64,000 nucleotides of DNA from Flavobacterium jumunjinense (GTDB lineage: Bacteria > Bacteroidota > Bacteroidia > Flavobacteriales > Flavobacteriaceae): contig NZ_CP091285.1 of the NCBI RefSeq assembly GCF_021650975.2, forward strand, positions 682,001 to 746,000. Reading direction: 5' to 3'. Each line of letters begins with the position of its first letter. Within the stretch, counting starts at the first letter, position 1. The notes under the pieces are model-generated. The model worked only from the letters and a program-made list of their open reading frames with translations, did no database searches and had not been told where the DNA came from. A program made the translations under genes and the position numbers. Shown here one piece after another: positions 8,926-18,174 of the stretch.

Positions 8926-10183
8926 CGTATATGATTGCTATTGTAGTTGTAATTATAAAAAATAGAAACAGTAAACCTATTTCTGGCAATATCTCTAAAA
9001 TAGTTGAATTTCGCAAAAGTACATCATAAAAAGCATTTAACCCCCAATTCATTGGCGAACATTTTGCTATTATTTGCATCATTTTTGGCATTGCGAAAAC
9101 AGGCACCCAAACTCCACCAATTGCAGCTAGAACTATAGTCGCAGTTGCTCCAAAAGGTGCTGATTGTTCTTGTGTTTTTGCAATTGTACCTACTAATATT
9201 CCAAAACCAATAGCTGCAAAACCAGAAAACAAGGCTACAATACTCATTAAAAACAAATTACCTTCAACGTTTAATGCTGGCAATCCAATTTGAGGAAACA
9301 AAAAAACTGCAACCACAACCATCATGTAAAACTGTATCATACAAATTACAGCATAGGTTATTGTTTTCCCTAATAAAACCAGTGCATATGGAACTGGATT
9401 AGTTCTGAGTCTGACAAATGTTCCTTGATTTTTTTCTTTAACGATATTAATTGATAATGGAATTACAATAAAAAATATTGCAAAAAGAGTCCAAGCTGGA
9501 ACATTATGTTGTGCAGAATTTGGAATTATTTCTTTATCATTTTTTCTAGGAATTATTTCTTTAAAAGAAATGAAACTATTTTGTTCAAAACTATCAACAC
9601 TTTCCCCTAACTGGTCTTGAAAAGTACTATAGATTGATTGTGTTTCTATTTGAGAAATCATTTTATCTACTGAACTCATGACAGCATTCTTGAAACTCAT
9701 TTGCACAGCTGGATCAAAATAAAGTTTTACTTCTTTTTGTTGTACAATATCTTTTACTTCTTCCTGTATTGTATCTGTTTCGGTGAAACTATTAACTATT
9801 TTCTCAACATTTTGATCAATCTTAGACTGAAGATCATTGCTTAATTCTGAAGGAATTACAATAGCTAATTGATATACTCCTTTAAAAACAGCTTCCTTTG
9901 CTTGAACTTCAGTAATTAACTTCCCATCTATCTTGGTAACTACCGAAAAAGCTTCACTTTTTTGTAGGTTTTCGAGAACAGATTGAGAAACCATACCATT
10001 ATCATTATTGACTAATAATATTGGAATTTTAGCATCGTTTACCTTTTTAAAAGTACTATCTTGAATTAATGTTACTGCAATAATAAGAACAAGAGGCATT
10101 ACAAACAAGATAATTACGCCTCCTAAATCTCTTTTTAGCAATAAAAACTCTTTATAAATGGACATTAAAAGTTTATACATCAT
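8903..10183 (-). CDS. ABC-2 type transporter permease
   Basis: A 426-residue membrane protein with one N-terminal helix (about residues 18-41), a large extracytoplasmic domain (to about 220) and five or six helices at the C-terminus. This is the layout of ABC-2 permeases of the YhhJ/DrrB class that export drugs or hydrophobic products. The ATPase gene lies directly upstream and overlaps it by 11 bp. The pair probably exports the pigment or a precursor from the inner membrane. Confidence 0.88.
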   Translation of the reverse strand: MMYKLLMSIYKEFLLLKRDLGGVIILFVMPLVLIIAVTLIQDSTFKKVNDAKIPILLVNNDNGMVSQSVLENLQKSEAFSVVTKIDGKLITEVQAKEAVFKGVYQLAIVIPSELSNDLQSKIDQNVEKIVNSFTETDTIQEEVKDIVQQKEVKLYFDPAVQMSFKNAVMSSVDKMISQIETQSIYSTFQDQLGESVDSFEQNSFISFKEIIPRKNDKEIIPNSAQHNVPAWTLFAIFFIVIPLSINIVKEKNQGTFVRLRTNPVPYALVLLGKTITYAVICMIQFYMMVVVAVFLFPQIGLPALNVEGNLFLMSIVALFSGFAAIGFGILVGTIAKTQEQSAPFGATATIVLAAIGGVWVPVFAMPKMMQIIAKCSPMNWGLNAFYDVLLRNSTILEILPEIGLLFLFFIITTTIAIIYDEKKRSV

Positions 10184-10925
10184 CGCGCAATTCTTTACCT
10201 GTTAATGCTATAAAAACGTCTTCCAAGTTTCTAGCTTCTTGGGTAGATTTTATTAAACTATCTGGAGTCCCTTGAGCAAATATTTTCCCACGATCTACAA
10301 TTGCTATATCAGTACAAAAATCTTGTGCTTCCTTTAAATGATGCGATGTATAAACAATAGTTGTTCCTTCATCATTAAGTTTCTTCAAATAACCTATGAT
10401 TGCGTTCTTAGACTGCACATCTACACCAACTGTAGGTTCGTCTAAAAATAAAATTTTAGGATTGTGTAAAATTCCAGCAATAAGATTTACTCTTCGTTTC
10501 ATTCCCCCAGAAAAAGTTTCAACTTTTTTATCGGCAAACTTCAATAAACCTAACAAGTCTAAACATTCAGATACCTTATTTTTCAAGTCTCTTCCTTTTA
10601 AACCGTACATACTTCCAAAATAAAGCAGATTTTCTCTTGCTGTTAAAGTTGCATATAATGCATATTCTTGAGGAACTACTCCTATTGTTTTTTTAATCTG
10701 AGTAGCATTATCAGAATACATCAAATTATTTATTGTAAAACTTCCAGAAGTAGGCTTCACTAATCCGCAAAGTATCGAAATAAGTGTAGTTTTTCCAGCT
10801 CCATTTGGCCCAAGTAACCCAAAAATTTGACTTTCATATATGGTCAAAGAAAAATCTGTCAAAGAAAAATTCTCTGCATCTTTATACTTTTTTGACAATG
10901 AAGCTATTTGGATAATTGGTTGCAT
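10173..10925 (-). CDS. ABC transporter ATP-binding protein
   Basis: A 250-residue ATPase. Walker A is GPNGAGKT (39-46), the signature SGGMKRR lies at about 139-145, Walker B LFLDEPT at about 159-165, and the switch His is in TSHH. The sequence belongs with the DrrA/CcmA-type ATPases that pair with ABC-2 permeases, and its gene overlaps the permease gene. It powers the pigment-cluster exporter; the cargo is inferred from context. Confidence 0.92.
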   Translation of the reverse strand: MQPIIQIASLSKKYKDAENFSLTDFSLTIYESQIFGLLGPNGAGKTTLISILCGLVKPTSGSFTINNLMYSDNATQIKKTIGVVPQEYALYATLTARENLLYFGSMYGLKGRDLKNKVSECLDLLGLLKFADKKVETFSGGMKRRVNLIAGILHNPKILFLDEPTVGVDVQSKNAIIGYLKKLNDEGTTIVYTSHHLKEAQDFCTDIAIVDRGKIFAQGTPDSLIKSTQEARNLEDVFIALTGKELRDDV

Positions 10926-11924
10926 TTAACTAATTGCTAATTTTAATTTTTTAAAAAAGACTTCTTCTTTATCTGCAATTGCTAAAAGTTCATTTGCAAT
11001 CGTATTATAAGCATCATCTTGAGTACTTCTATTTTTATATATTCTTGAAGCATTAACAGCAAAATCTCTCCACATATCACCAATAGCAGTCATTTCTGTA
11101 GAAAGTTCATTTAATTTTTCATTCTTTAAAACAACAGAAGCCTCTTGTAAAAATGCAGCATAAATGAATCTAAATCCACCACCTCCTGTACCAATCTCTT
11201 CTTGCATTCTAACTACTTGAGCTAAATAATGATTTGCTTTTTTCGTTCCATGCTTAAGTGGCCATTTTTTTATTTTATTTGCTACAAAACGAATACCTCT
11301 AACGCCAATAATTGGCATAGGAGCAAGCATATCGCGACATGTATTCTTAATTCCTTTAACGATAGCACCTTTTAAGTCTATCACTTCTGGTAAATATACT
11401 GGATAATACATTTGACCACGAGGTGCAAAAGCTCCTTTAGCAAAACGAACTTTATTAAGTTCAGAATGTGTCAATGTAGTTACTGTTTCCATTACTGGGT
11501 CACTAATAAGATAATCCGTTTCTGTTTTTCCGTATACTACTAAATTATGAGCATTAAAATGAAAACGATATTCATCTGGAAAATAAGAAAGATTAAAAAC
11601 ACCAACCTGAAGTCCAGTTGGGATATTATTTTTTAAATTATCATCTAATGCTTTTGAAGCATTTGCTTCACTAGAAAATTTTACTCTTTTTACCTTAAGC
11701 CCTAAACGTTTTGCAAATTTATTAAAAATTGCACCTGGCATTGGCCTATAACTAATTGCTGGAGCATAATTTACTTTTAAAAAAGGCAAATAAACAAAAA
11801 ACAAACCCGATCCAATACCGAAAACCATTGGCTCACTCACATTGAATCCGTTATGTTTTAACAAATTTGAAGCGACTCCATTTTCACAATGTGCTGATTG
11901 ATGATGTGTAAAGTTCGTTTCCAT
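10926..11924 (-). CDS. BtrH-like acyltransferase family protein
   Basis: A 332-residue protein with an N-terminal papain-like BtrH domain. A plausible catalytic triad is visible: Cys13 in AHCENGVA, His126 in FNAHNLVVY and Asp142 in ISDPVME. The C-terminal half matches the DUF4872-type region that follows this domain. BtrH in butirosin biosynthesis moves an acyl group from an acyl carrier protein to an acceptor. In this cluster the same chemistry could form the ester between the aryl-polyene acid and the resorcinol; that role is my inference. The gene ends 1 bp before the ABC ATPase gene and overlaps its upstream neighbour by one base. Confidence 0.75.
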   Translation of the reverse strand: METNFTHHQSAHCENGVASNLLKHNGFNVSEPMVFGIGSGLFFVYLPFLKVNYAPAISYRPMPGAIFNKFAKRLGLKVKRVKFSSEANASKALDDNLKNNIPTGLQVGVFNLSYFPDEYRFHFNAHNLVVYGKTETDYLISDPVMETVTTLTHSELNKVRFAKGAFAPRGQMYYPVYLPEVIDLKGAIVKGIKNTCRDMLAPMPIIGVRGIRFVANKIKKWPLKHGTKKANHYLAQVVRMQEEIGTGGGGFRFIYAAFLQEASVVLKNEKLNELSTEMTAIGDMWRDFAVNASRIYKNRSTQDDAYNTIANELLAIADKEEVFFKKLKLAIS

Positions 11925-12328
11925 TATTCTGATTTAAAATTTTTCAATTCCACAAGGGATATATTAAAAGCATTAGCATATTTATTCAAAATTGAATCGC
12001 TCAAAGCAGCAAAGTTCTTAGGCTTAAAATGTCTTTTCACACGCCATTTCCACATTTCAACATAACTTGAAAGAATACTAATATCCATTCTATTAAGTTC
12101 CATGAAATAATAAATAGGACTCATTTCACCATTTATAACTTGCGTTTTAGCTATTTCAATACGCTCATTTATTTCTTTTAAAGAGTTACTTAACGCAATA
12201 GTTTTGGGTTCCCAACCTGTACTTAATGTTGTAGTATAATTACCGTCTTTATCTGTCGCATAAATCAATTCCTTGATATTGCTTTTACACAAATCACTCT
12301 TATCTTGTGGTACTTCCTCTTCTTTCAT
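11924..12328 (-). CDS. Hypothetical protein of the pigment cluster
   Basis: A 134-residue soluble protein with no signal peptide and no domain I recognise. The central part is helical (EINERIEIAKTQVINGEMSP), and the C-terminus is basic and amphipathic (WKWRVKRHFKPKNF). Its stop codon overlaps the start codon of the BtrH-like gene, so the two products are likely coupled and may work together. Confidence 0.7.
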   Translation of the reverse strand: MKEEEVPQDKSDLCKSNIKELIYATDKDGNYTTTLSTGWEPKTIALSNSLKEINERIEIAKTQVINGEMSPIYYFMELNRMDISILSSYVEMWKWRVKRHFKPKNFAALSDSILNKYANAFNISLVELKNFKSE

Positions 12329-12352
12329 TCAAATTAGGTTTTAAAAGTAAAG

Positions 12353-12805
12353 CTATTTTGTTTCCTGAATAAATAAATTTATTTCTCCTTCGAGAATCAA
12401 ACGTTCTCCAAGGAAAGTTTCACATTTCATAGTACACAATGTGTAATCATCGGTTACAAAAGTGGAAACTAATGCTGCTCTGTTCTTTATTGTATCTCCA
12501 ACTAGTACTAATGCATGAATTTTTAGGCTTTTTAAAGCACTAATAAACCCTACAACATTCACTTCTTCTTTGTCGCAATTATTTTCATCTACATAAAACC
12601 CCTTAGCCACTATAGAAGAGCAAGTCTGAGCTGCATTTTCAATCAAACCAGCCTCTACAAAAAAGCCGTTTTGAACAAAAATATTATCTTCTCTAATCTT
12701 AAAAATGGTTTCTACATATTCAGAATTCATTTCAATAATTTTATCTACCATCAACATCGGTTCTCGATGTGGTAGATAATCGTTCATATTTATAGAAACT
12801 TCCAT
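12353..12805 (-). CDS. Hot-dog dehydratase-like protein (atypical, first of a pair)
   Basis: A 150-residue hot-dog protein that begins in FabZ style (YLPHREPMLMVDKI, residues 10-23). The helix region reads FFVEAGLIENAAQ, keeping an acidic residue at about position 56 as in FabZ. The usual catalytic HFPGxP segment is replaced by FVQNGFF, with no His. It follows the second atypical hot-dog gene directly, with no gap. Aryl-polyene systems use a dehydratase built from two different hot-dog subunits (ApeI/ApeP), and these two genes may encode such a pair. Confidence 0.75.
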   Translation of the reverse strand: MEVSINMNDYLPHREPMLMVDKIIEMNSEYVETIFKIREDNIFVQNGFFVEAGLIENAAQTCSSIVAKGFYVDENNCDKEEVNVVGFISALKSLKIHALVLVGDTIKNRAALVSTFVTDDYTLCTMKCETFLGERLILEGEINLFIQETK

Positions 12806-13231
12806 TTATTTTGCTAAGACCGTTTTCATTTGACTTGTAGCTAATATTTCATCGTTAGATCTTGTGACAATATCTACTAATGTAATTCCTGCAAATTCTT
12901 GAAGAATCACCACTTCTGTTTGAATATTTTCATTCAAAATTGGCAATCTATTAATTTTCACTTCTTTAATCGAACCTATGTATCCCGTTGGAGCATCTTC
13001 CTTTCTTAAATAAAAAGCATATCCAGTATGTAGAGCAACAGACTGAGCCATATGTTCAATTAATCCTGGCTCTAAAAAGAAACCATCATTAAAAAATATA
13101 TTATCGTTAGAAACTGTATATCCAGATACTAATGATGTTTCTGTAAAATTATACATCTTATCAACCATGACAAAAGGAAACTTTTGGGGCAATAATTGTT
13201 CAACTAATTCTTTTTCTAAAATTGTTTCCAT
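12806..13231 (-). CDS. Hot-dog dehydratase-like protein (atypical, second of a pair)
   Basis: A 141-residue hot-dog protein starting with LLPQKFPFVMVDKMYNF. It has FFNDGFFLEPGLIEHMAQ in place of the FabZ active-site helix; the acidic residue is kept but the HFP histidine is absent. It is clearly related to the neighbour at 12353, and the stop and start codons abut. It lies 3 bp from darB. A heteromeric dehydratase for the polyene or resorcinol branch is the likely role. Confidence 0.75.
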   Translation of the reverse strand: METILEKELVEQLLPQKFPFVMVDKMYNFTETSLVSGYTVSNDNIFFNDGFFLEPGLIEHMAQSVALHTGYAFYLRKEDAPTGYIGSIKEVKINRLPILNENIQTEVVILQEFAGITLVDIVTRSNDEILATSQMKTVLAK

Positions 13232-13234
13232 TTT

Positions 13235-14368
13235 TTAATAAACAGTTAAGTATGCATATGCGAATGAAAACCTTCCACTTTCAGGTACTGAAAGCAAAAT
13301 CTTTTCTCCTTTTTTTAATTTTCCAGAATTCATCAATTCATCTAAAGCAAGATAAATAGACGCTGACCCAACATTCCCCACTTTAGATAGATTCATAAAC
13401 CATTTTTCAAAAGGTATATCTATTCCATTTTCAGACAATGATTTTTGTAATCCATCAACAAAGAAATTAGAAGAAACGTGTGGTAAAAAATAATCAATAT
13501 CATCTGAAGAAATGTTATTTTTATCCATAGCATTTTTCATACTCTCTGCTCCCTTAACTAAAATATTTTTATCTAATACTTTAACATCTTGCTTAATTGA
13601 GAAGATAGAATCATTAAATAAAGCTTCAGTACTGTATTCACTCCATGGTTTAATTTCGCCATTTTCTAACTTATCTCCACCTGCATACATACATGCTTCT
13701 AATTCATGAGCGTAAGAATAAGCCTCCATCCACTCCATTTTCAATGAAATTGATCCTCTTGGACTATTTTCCAATAAAAACGCACCAGCACCATCAGACA
13801 ACATCCAACGAAGAAAATCCTTTTTAAAAGCTATAATTGGTTGTTCTTCTAGACGCTTAAGATTTGTTATTTCTTGTTCATATTTATTCGACTTCATCCA
13901 AGTAGAAACTTTTTCTGAACCTGTACAAACTGCATTCTTAGTATTACCCGATTTTACCGAAAGGTAACCGAATTTTAAAGAATTCATTCCTGCACAGCAT
14001 ACTCCTGACGAAGAGTTCAACTCTACAGACTGGTTTTTTAGTAAACCATGAACCATTGCTGCATGTGAAGGTAAAAAAACATCTGGTGTTGATGTCCCGC
14101 AAGATAATAGTTCCATGTCCTTAGACGTGAAATCTTCATCAAACAGACTTGCAACAGCATTTCTTGTTAGTTCTGCATTATTATGCGTACTATTTCCTTC
14201 TTTATCAATCGCGTAATAACGACTTATAATTTTATTATTTCTTAAAATTATCCTTCTTGCTTTTGATGCTGTATCATTAATAAACCCCAAAAAACCTTCC
14301 ATTTCTTCATTAGAAACGGCTTCATTTGGTAAATACTTCCCGGTTTTTGTAATATATACTTCAAACAT
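13235..14368 (-). CDS. darB: Dialkylresorcinol condensing ketosynthase DarB
   Basis: A 377-residue KAS III-like enzyme. The predicted triad is Cys125 (SGVCCAGMNS), His297 (FLPHVSSNFF) and Asn332 (NLSKVGNVGSAS), as in FabH-type enzymes. DarB joins two beta-oxoacyl thioesters to a cyclohexanedione, which DarA aromatises to a 2,5-dialkylresorcinol. It sits next to darA, in the same order as in known dar clusters. The DAR unit is the alcohol part of flexirubins. Confidence 0.88.
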   Translation of the reverse strand: MFEVYITKTGKYLPNEAVSNEEMEGFLGFINDTASKARRIILRNNKIISRYYAIDKEGNSTHNNAELTRNAVASLFDEDFTSKDMELLSCGTSTPDVFLPSHAAMVHGLLKNQSVELNSSSGVCCAGMNSLKFGYLSVKSGNTKNAVCTGSEKVSTWMKSNKYEQEITNLKRLEEQPIIAFKKDFLRWMLSDGAGAFLLENSPRGSISLKMEWMEAYSYAHELEACMYAGGDKLENGEIKPWSEYSTEALFNDSIFSIKQDVKVLDKNILVKGAESMKNAMDKNNISSDDIDYFLPHVSSNFFVDGLQKSLSENGIDIPFEKWFMNLSKVGNVGSASIYLALDELMNSGKLKKGEKILLSVPESGRFSFAYAYLTVY

Positions 14369-14384
14369 AATTCAATTAAATCTG

Positions 14385-15287
14385 CTAAACTCCTTGATAA
14401 TACTGTTTTTCTTTTTGTATTTTATTCCTTTTTAAAGGATATGTAAAAACGTGCAAGATATACACAATTGGTGAGATTAACCAAATTGCAAGCCATAAAT
14501 AAACATTAAATATTTTTAGCCAAAATCTCCTATTTTCTTTCTTTTTATCTATAAGAGTAGACCATTTGCTAAATATTTTATTTGCAGTTTTATCTACCTT
14601 AACTAAATAAGAACTTATCTTTACAGCTCCCTGTGCTACTAATTCTGGTTGTAAAGTAGTATAATCGCTATTAATTACTGCTTTAAGTATAGACGTTCCA
14701 AACTTAGAAGACTCATTAATATCTTTGTCTGAAACACCAGGCATTGGGAAAACACCCAAATACTTTTTCTTAACACCTGAGAACATCCATTCAACAATTG
14801 TTACAACACTTATTAAATTCCCAACTCTATCAACAAGAGCAATATTTCCTTTTAAAATTGCGTTATTCTGTTTCAAAAGTACTTTCACTTTCTCTTGTGC
14901 CATAACCCACATATTCCTTGATCCACTTATAGTTATAACTGGAGTATCTTTCAATACTCTTTCCGCTTCAGGACTCTTTAAAAAAGAATTAATTGGAATT
15001 GAAGGTGACAAATACCAAACTTGATAATGAAACAAAACTAAATCATATTTTTTATTTAAAATTTCATTAGAAATTGGTTCAATATTAGCAGGTTTTTGCA
15101 AAAATGATTCTGGAAAAGCATCAAAAAAAGCATCTTTATTCCACGGAAAAGGAAACTCTTTTTCCATTTTTATCTCATACCAATCAATATTTACTTCTTT
15201 CGAATTCAACATTGGCTTGGTTATATTCTCTGCAATTGACTTCAACTGTCCTGATTGAGAATAATATATAATTAGAATGTTCTTCAT
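14385..15287 (-). CDS. darA: Dialkylresorcinol aromatase DarA
   Basis: A 300-residue protein with an N-terminal flavodoxin-like fold: the FMN-loop motif IIYYSQSGQ lies at residues 5-13, and later ITISGSRNMW is seen. The C-terminal part is basic with hydrophobic segments near residues 255-285 (WLAIWLISPIVYILHVF), suggesting membrane attachment. The length and the position beside darB match DarA, which carries out the aromatisation step of dialkylresorcinol synthesis. The flavin-binding reading is by motif only. Confidence 0.82.
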   Translation of the reverse strand: MKNILIIYYSQSGQLKSIAENITKPMLNSKEVNIDWYEIKMEKEFPFPWNKDAFFDAFPESFLQKPANIEPISNEILNKKYDLVLFHYQVWYLSPSIPINSFLKSPEAERVLKDTPVITISGSRNMWVMAQEKVKVLLKQNNAILKGNIALVDRVGNLISVVTIVEWMFSGVKKKYLGVFPMPGVSDKDINESSKFGTSILKAVINSDYTTLQPELVAQGAVKISSYLVKVDKTANKIFSKWSTLIDKKKENRRFWLKIFNVYLWLAIWLISPIVYILHVFTYPLKRNKIQKEKQYYQGV

Positions 15288-15325
15288 TTTTTTATTACTG
15301 GGATACTAATTTAATAAAAAACATT

Positions 15326-16981
15326 TTAAGATTTTTTAATCTCTTTAAAAGTTCTCACTTTATCTGATCTTTTTACATGAACCCATTCTGGCCATGTAGA
15401 AGCGTCCTCTGCATCATAAATTCTTATTTTTTGATTTGCATCATCAATAATCAAATCCTCTTTCTCGCAATTTAAAATTAATGCTGCTGTAGAAACTCCT
15501 GAATGTGTTGCTCCTGCAACTCCATGCGAAAGCGTACTAGCTCCACAAAGATATAAATTCTCTATTTCTGTTTTGTTTTTAAAAGAAAAAGGACCTACTT
15601 GATTTAGAGTTTTCTCGGTTCCATAAACATTTCCGTTTGTTGAATTAACGTAAAACTCATTCGTTTTTGGCGTTCCTAATTCAGCTTGAACAATATGCTT
15701 TTTTGCATTTGGAATGATTTTTTCCATATTATTCATAAACTTATTAATTACTTTTTCTTTGAATATTTTATACTCATCAGTTTGATACTCAATTTCGTTC
15801 TTGAAATCAGGTAATTTATCATAATCAATATAGGTTACTACTTCAAAATTATGATACCTACCATTAAAACTAACTGGATCTTTTATTGTTGTACAACTAA
15901 TAAACAATGCTGGAAACTCATCCCCTTCCTCAACACCACCTTTAGTCAATTCTTCAAATTGGGAATCCATATCATCATCCTTCATCATCCAAATATTCCC
16001 AGAATCTATCCCAAATTGAGTCACATCGATATCTAATGTCAAAAACAATATCAAAGAGGTAACCGAATATTTAGTTTTACTGATTTTTTTCTGAAGACCT
16101 TTACTCAGGTGTTCTTTACCTATTAAGTCTAAATAGGTAATTGAAGGATCTGCATTTGATATTATATTTTTTGCAAATAGTTTTTCACCATTCTCCAATT
16201 CAACACCCAATGCTTTTTTATTCTCAATAATTATCTTTTTAACACTTTGTTTAACTCTAATTTCACCACCATGTCTTTTAACTCCGTTTGTCATTGCCTT
16301 AACAAGTCCTCCACCTCCTCCCATTGGATAGAAGCCTCCATCAAAATAATGACTCATAACAGAACAATGAACAGGAAAACAAGCCCTACTTGGCGGAAGA
16401 CCATGATCTCCACATTGAATATTTAAAATCGTCTTTAATAATGGATCTTTTATATGCCAACCTATTACTTTCTTTAACGGAAACAAAGCAAATTTTCCAA
16501 AATGTTTCGTTCTGAAAGGAACAGTAATTTTTTGCCACCAACCTCTTAATTTCGGCATTAATTGAAGTTCATAACTCACTTTTTCAACTAATGAAACATA
16601 TTCCTTTATATTCTTCTCTTCTTTAGGAAATTGAGCTATAAGTGTAGATTTAAGATTTTCTACACCTGCGGGTAAATCATAATTTTGATTATTTATCAAA
16701 CAATGCTCATAGGCTTTTTCATTCATTCGAAAAAAAACCATATCATTTGCTATCCCTAATCCTTTATAAAGTTCACTTGTAGATTGCCCTTCATCAATTA
16801 GTCCTACATAATGCACACCCGGACTAAAGCGTTGTCCATTTAATGTAAAACTATGACTCCAACCGCCTGGAACATAATGTTGTTCTAAAACCAAAACTTT
16901 TTGACCTGCTCTAGCTAAACAAATAGCAGTTGCTAATCCACCTACACCAGAACCAATAATAATAGCATCAAATTCTTCCAT
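15326..16981 (-). CDS. CrtI-like FAD-dependent oxidoreductase
   Basis: A 551-residue protein with the dinucleotide-binding motif IIIGSGVGGLATAICLA near the N-terminus and the conserved HYVPGGWSHSF segment. The C-terminal signature LYLCGASTLSHGVAGATHSG is typical of phytoene-desaturase/retinol-saturase-like (CrtI) enzymes. It is probably a flavin-dependent desaturase or isomerase acting on the polyene or on a DAR alkyl chain. Such genes are regular members of flexirubin clusters; the precise reaction is not deducible here. Confidence 0.82.
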   Translation of the reverse strand: MEEFDAIIIGSGVGGLATAICLARAGQKVLVLEQHYVPGGWSHSFTLNGQRFSPGVHYVGLIDEGQSTSELYKGLGIANDMVFFRMNEKAYEHCLINNQNYDLPAGVENLKSTLIAQFPKEEKNIKEYVSLVEKVSYELQLMPKLRGWWQKITVPFRTKHFGKFALFPLKKVIGWHIKDPLLKTILNIQCGDHGLPPSRACFPVHCSVMSHYFDGGFYPMGGGGGLVKAMTNGVKRHGGEIRVKQSVKKIIIENKKALGVELENGEKLFAKNIISNADPSITYLDLIGKEHLSKGLQKKISKTKYSVTSLILFLTLDIDVTQFGIDSGNIWMMKDDDMDSQFEELTKGGVEEGDEFPALFISCTTIKDPVSFNGRYHNFEVVTYIDYDKLPDFKNEIEYQTDEYKIFKEKVINKFMNNMEKIIPNAKKHIVQAELGTPKTNEFYVNSTNGNVYGTEKTLNQVGPFSFKNKTEIENLYLCGASTLSHGVAGATHSGVSTAALILNCEKEDLIIDDANQKIRIYDAEDASTWPEWVHVKRSDKVRTFKEIKKS

Positions 16982-17035
16982 ACTTTATAAAAATCTACTA
17001 AAATACAAAAGAATATATCTAGTATTTATGTTTTA

Positions 17036-17917
17036 TCACTTATTAAATTCGTCCCAAAAATCAAAATAATTAAACCACTGCAAAGGATACTTTTTAACCA
17101 TACCCTCTACACTTTCACAATATGCCTTTAACAATGCCTTTTCATCTCTATGCTTTGCTTTAGATTCTCTTGTATAAAGATGATAATGTAGATTTGGTTC
17201 TTTCATTACATATACAAAAACCACAGGCACTCTTAATCTCGAAGCGATAAGAAAAGGACCCGCAGGAAATTTAGCACCCTGTCCTAATAGTTTTTCGGTC
17301 ATTGATTTTACTCCTTCAAAATATCTATCTCCAGTAAAACAAACCAATTCATTTCTAGCCAAAGCAGCATTTATATCAAATATATGAGATAAATCGTCAG
17401 ATATAATAATAAATTTAATCGTTGGTTTTTGAGTTATACTTTCAAGATATTTTTTAATAGCAGAATGTTCTAAATCTGTAGTAACTAGGTTTATTTGAAA
17501 ATTTACATCAATTTCACTAAAAAAATGCTCTGCAATTTCAAAATTCCCCATATGAGCACTAATTAGCACCCCCCCTTTTTTCTCCTCTAATAATTTAACA
17601 ATAATTTCACCTCCATCATGTTCATAAGTAAACTTATTTTTCATTCCGGCTCCAATTGCAATTTTATCAATTATTGTTTGTCCAAAAGTATAATAACTTT
17701 TGAAAACCATTATTTTAGATTTTAAAAACGAAAATCCGCATCTTTTATTAAAATAATAGAATATAGCTTTATTACTTGATTTAAGAAAAATGAAGTAATA
17801 AGTAGCTACAAAATATAAAATAAAATATGCAGATTTAACTCCTAATTTTTTTATGCAAAAAACGAAGATTTTATAACCTAGAACAGTTCCTTTTGATTTA
17901 CCATCCCATTTACTCAT
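17036..17917 (-). CDS. LpxL/HtrB-family acyltransferase
   Basis: A 293-residue membrane-associated acyltransferase. The HX4E catalytic motif is H122-MGNF-E127 in ISAHMGNFEIAE. A further conserved block lies around CFTGDRYFEGV and the segment KFPAGPFLIASRLRVPVVFV. Enzymes of this family transfer acyl chains from ACP to lipid or sugar alcohols. In aryl-polyene clusters a homologue attaches the polyene acid to its carrier; here it is a candidate for esterifying the resorcinol, in competition with the BtrH-like protein. The gene overlaps the ACP stop by one base. Confidence 0.85.
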   Translation of the reverse strand: MSKWDGKSKGTVLGYKIFVFCIKKLGVKSAYFILYFVATYYFIFLKSSNKAIFYYFNKRCGFSFLKSKIMVFKSYYTFGQTIIDKIAIGAGMKNKFTYEHDGGEIIVKLLEEKKGGVLISAHMGNFEIAEHFFSEIDVNFQINLVTTDLEHSAIKKYLESITQKPTIKFIIISDDLSHIFDINAALARNELVCFTGDRYFEGVKSMTEKLLGQGAKFPAGPFLIASRLRVPVVFVYVMKEPNLHYHLYTRESKAKHRDEKALLKAYCESVEGMVKKYPLQWFNYFDFWDEFNK

Positions 17918-18174
17918 TAAACAGTCTTAAGCTTAATTTTGTTTTCAATTAAATCATAAAAATTCTGAAAAGTAGAAATACCAACAAAATCAACTTCGAC
18001 TAACTTAACACCGAAAATTGACTCAATAGAAACCACTAAATCTACATAATCTAAACTATCTAAACCTAATGTATCTTTTAAAATAGCGTCTGGTTGAACA
18101 TCTTCTACTTCTACCTCAAATTCATCAACTAAGAACTCTTTAATTTTATCTATTATTTCTGTTTTATTCATCAT
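17917..18174 (-). CDS. Acyl carrier protein (second copy)
   Basis: An 85-residue acidic carrier with the motif DTLGLDSLDYVDL and modified Ser40. Its start overlaps the upstream ketosynthase gene by 11 bp and its stop overlaps the acyltransferase start, so the three form a tightly coupled set. That arrangement suggests this ACP serves the ketosynthase at 18164 and hands chains to the acyltransferase at 17036. Confidence 0.93.
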   Translation of the reverse strand: MMNKTEIIDKIKEFLVDEFEVEVEDVQPDAILKDTLGLDSLDYVDLVVSIESIFGVKLVEVDFVGISTFQNFYDLIENKIKLKTV

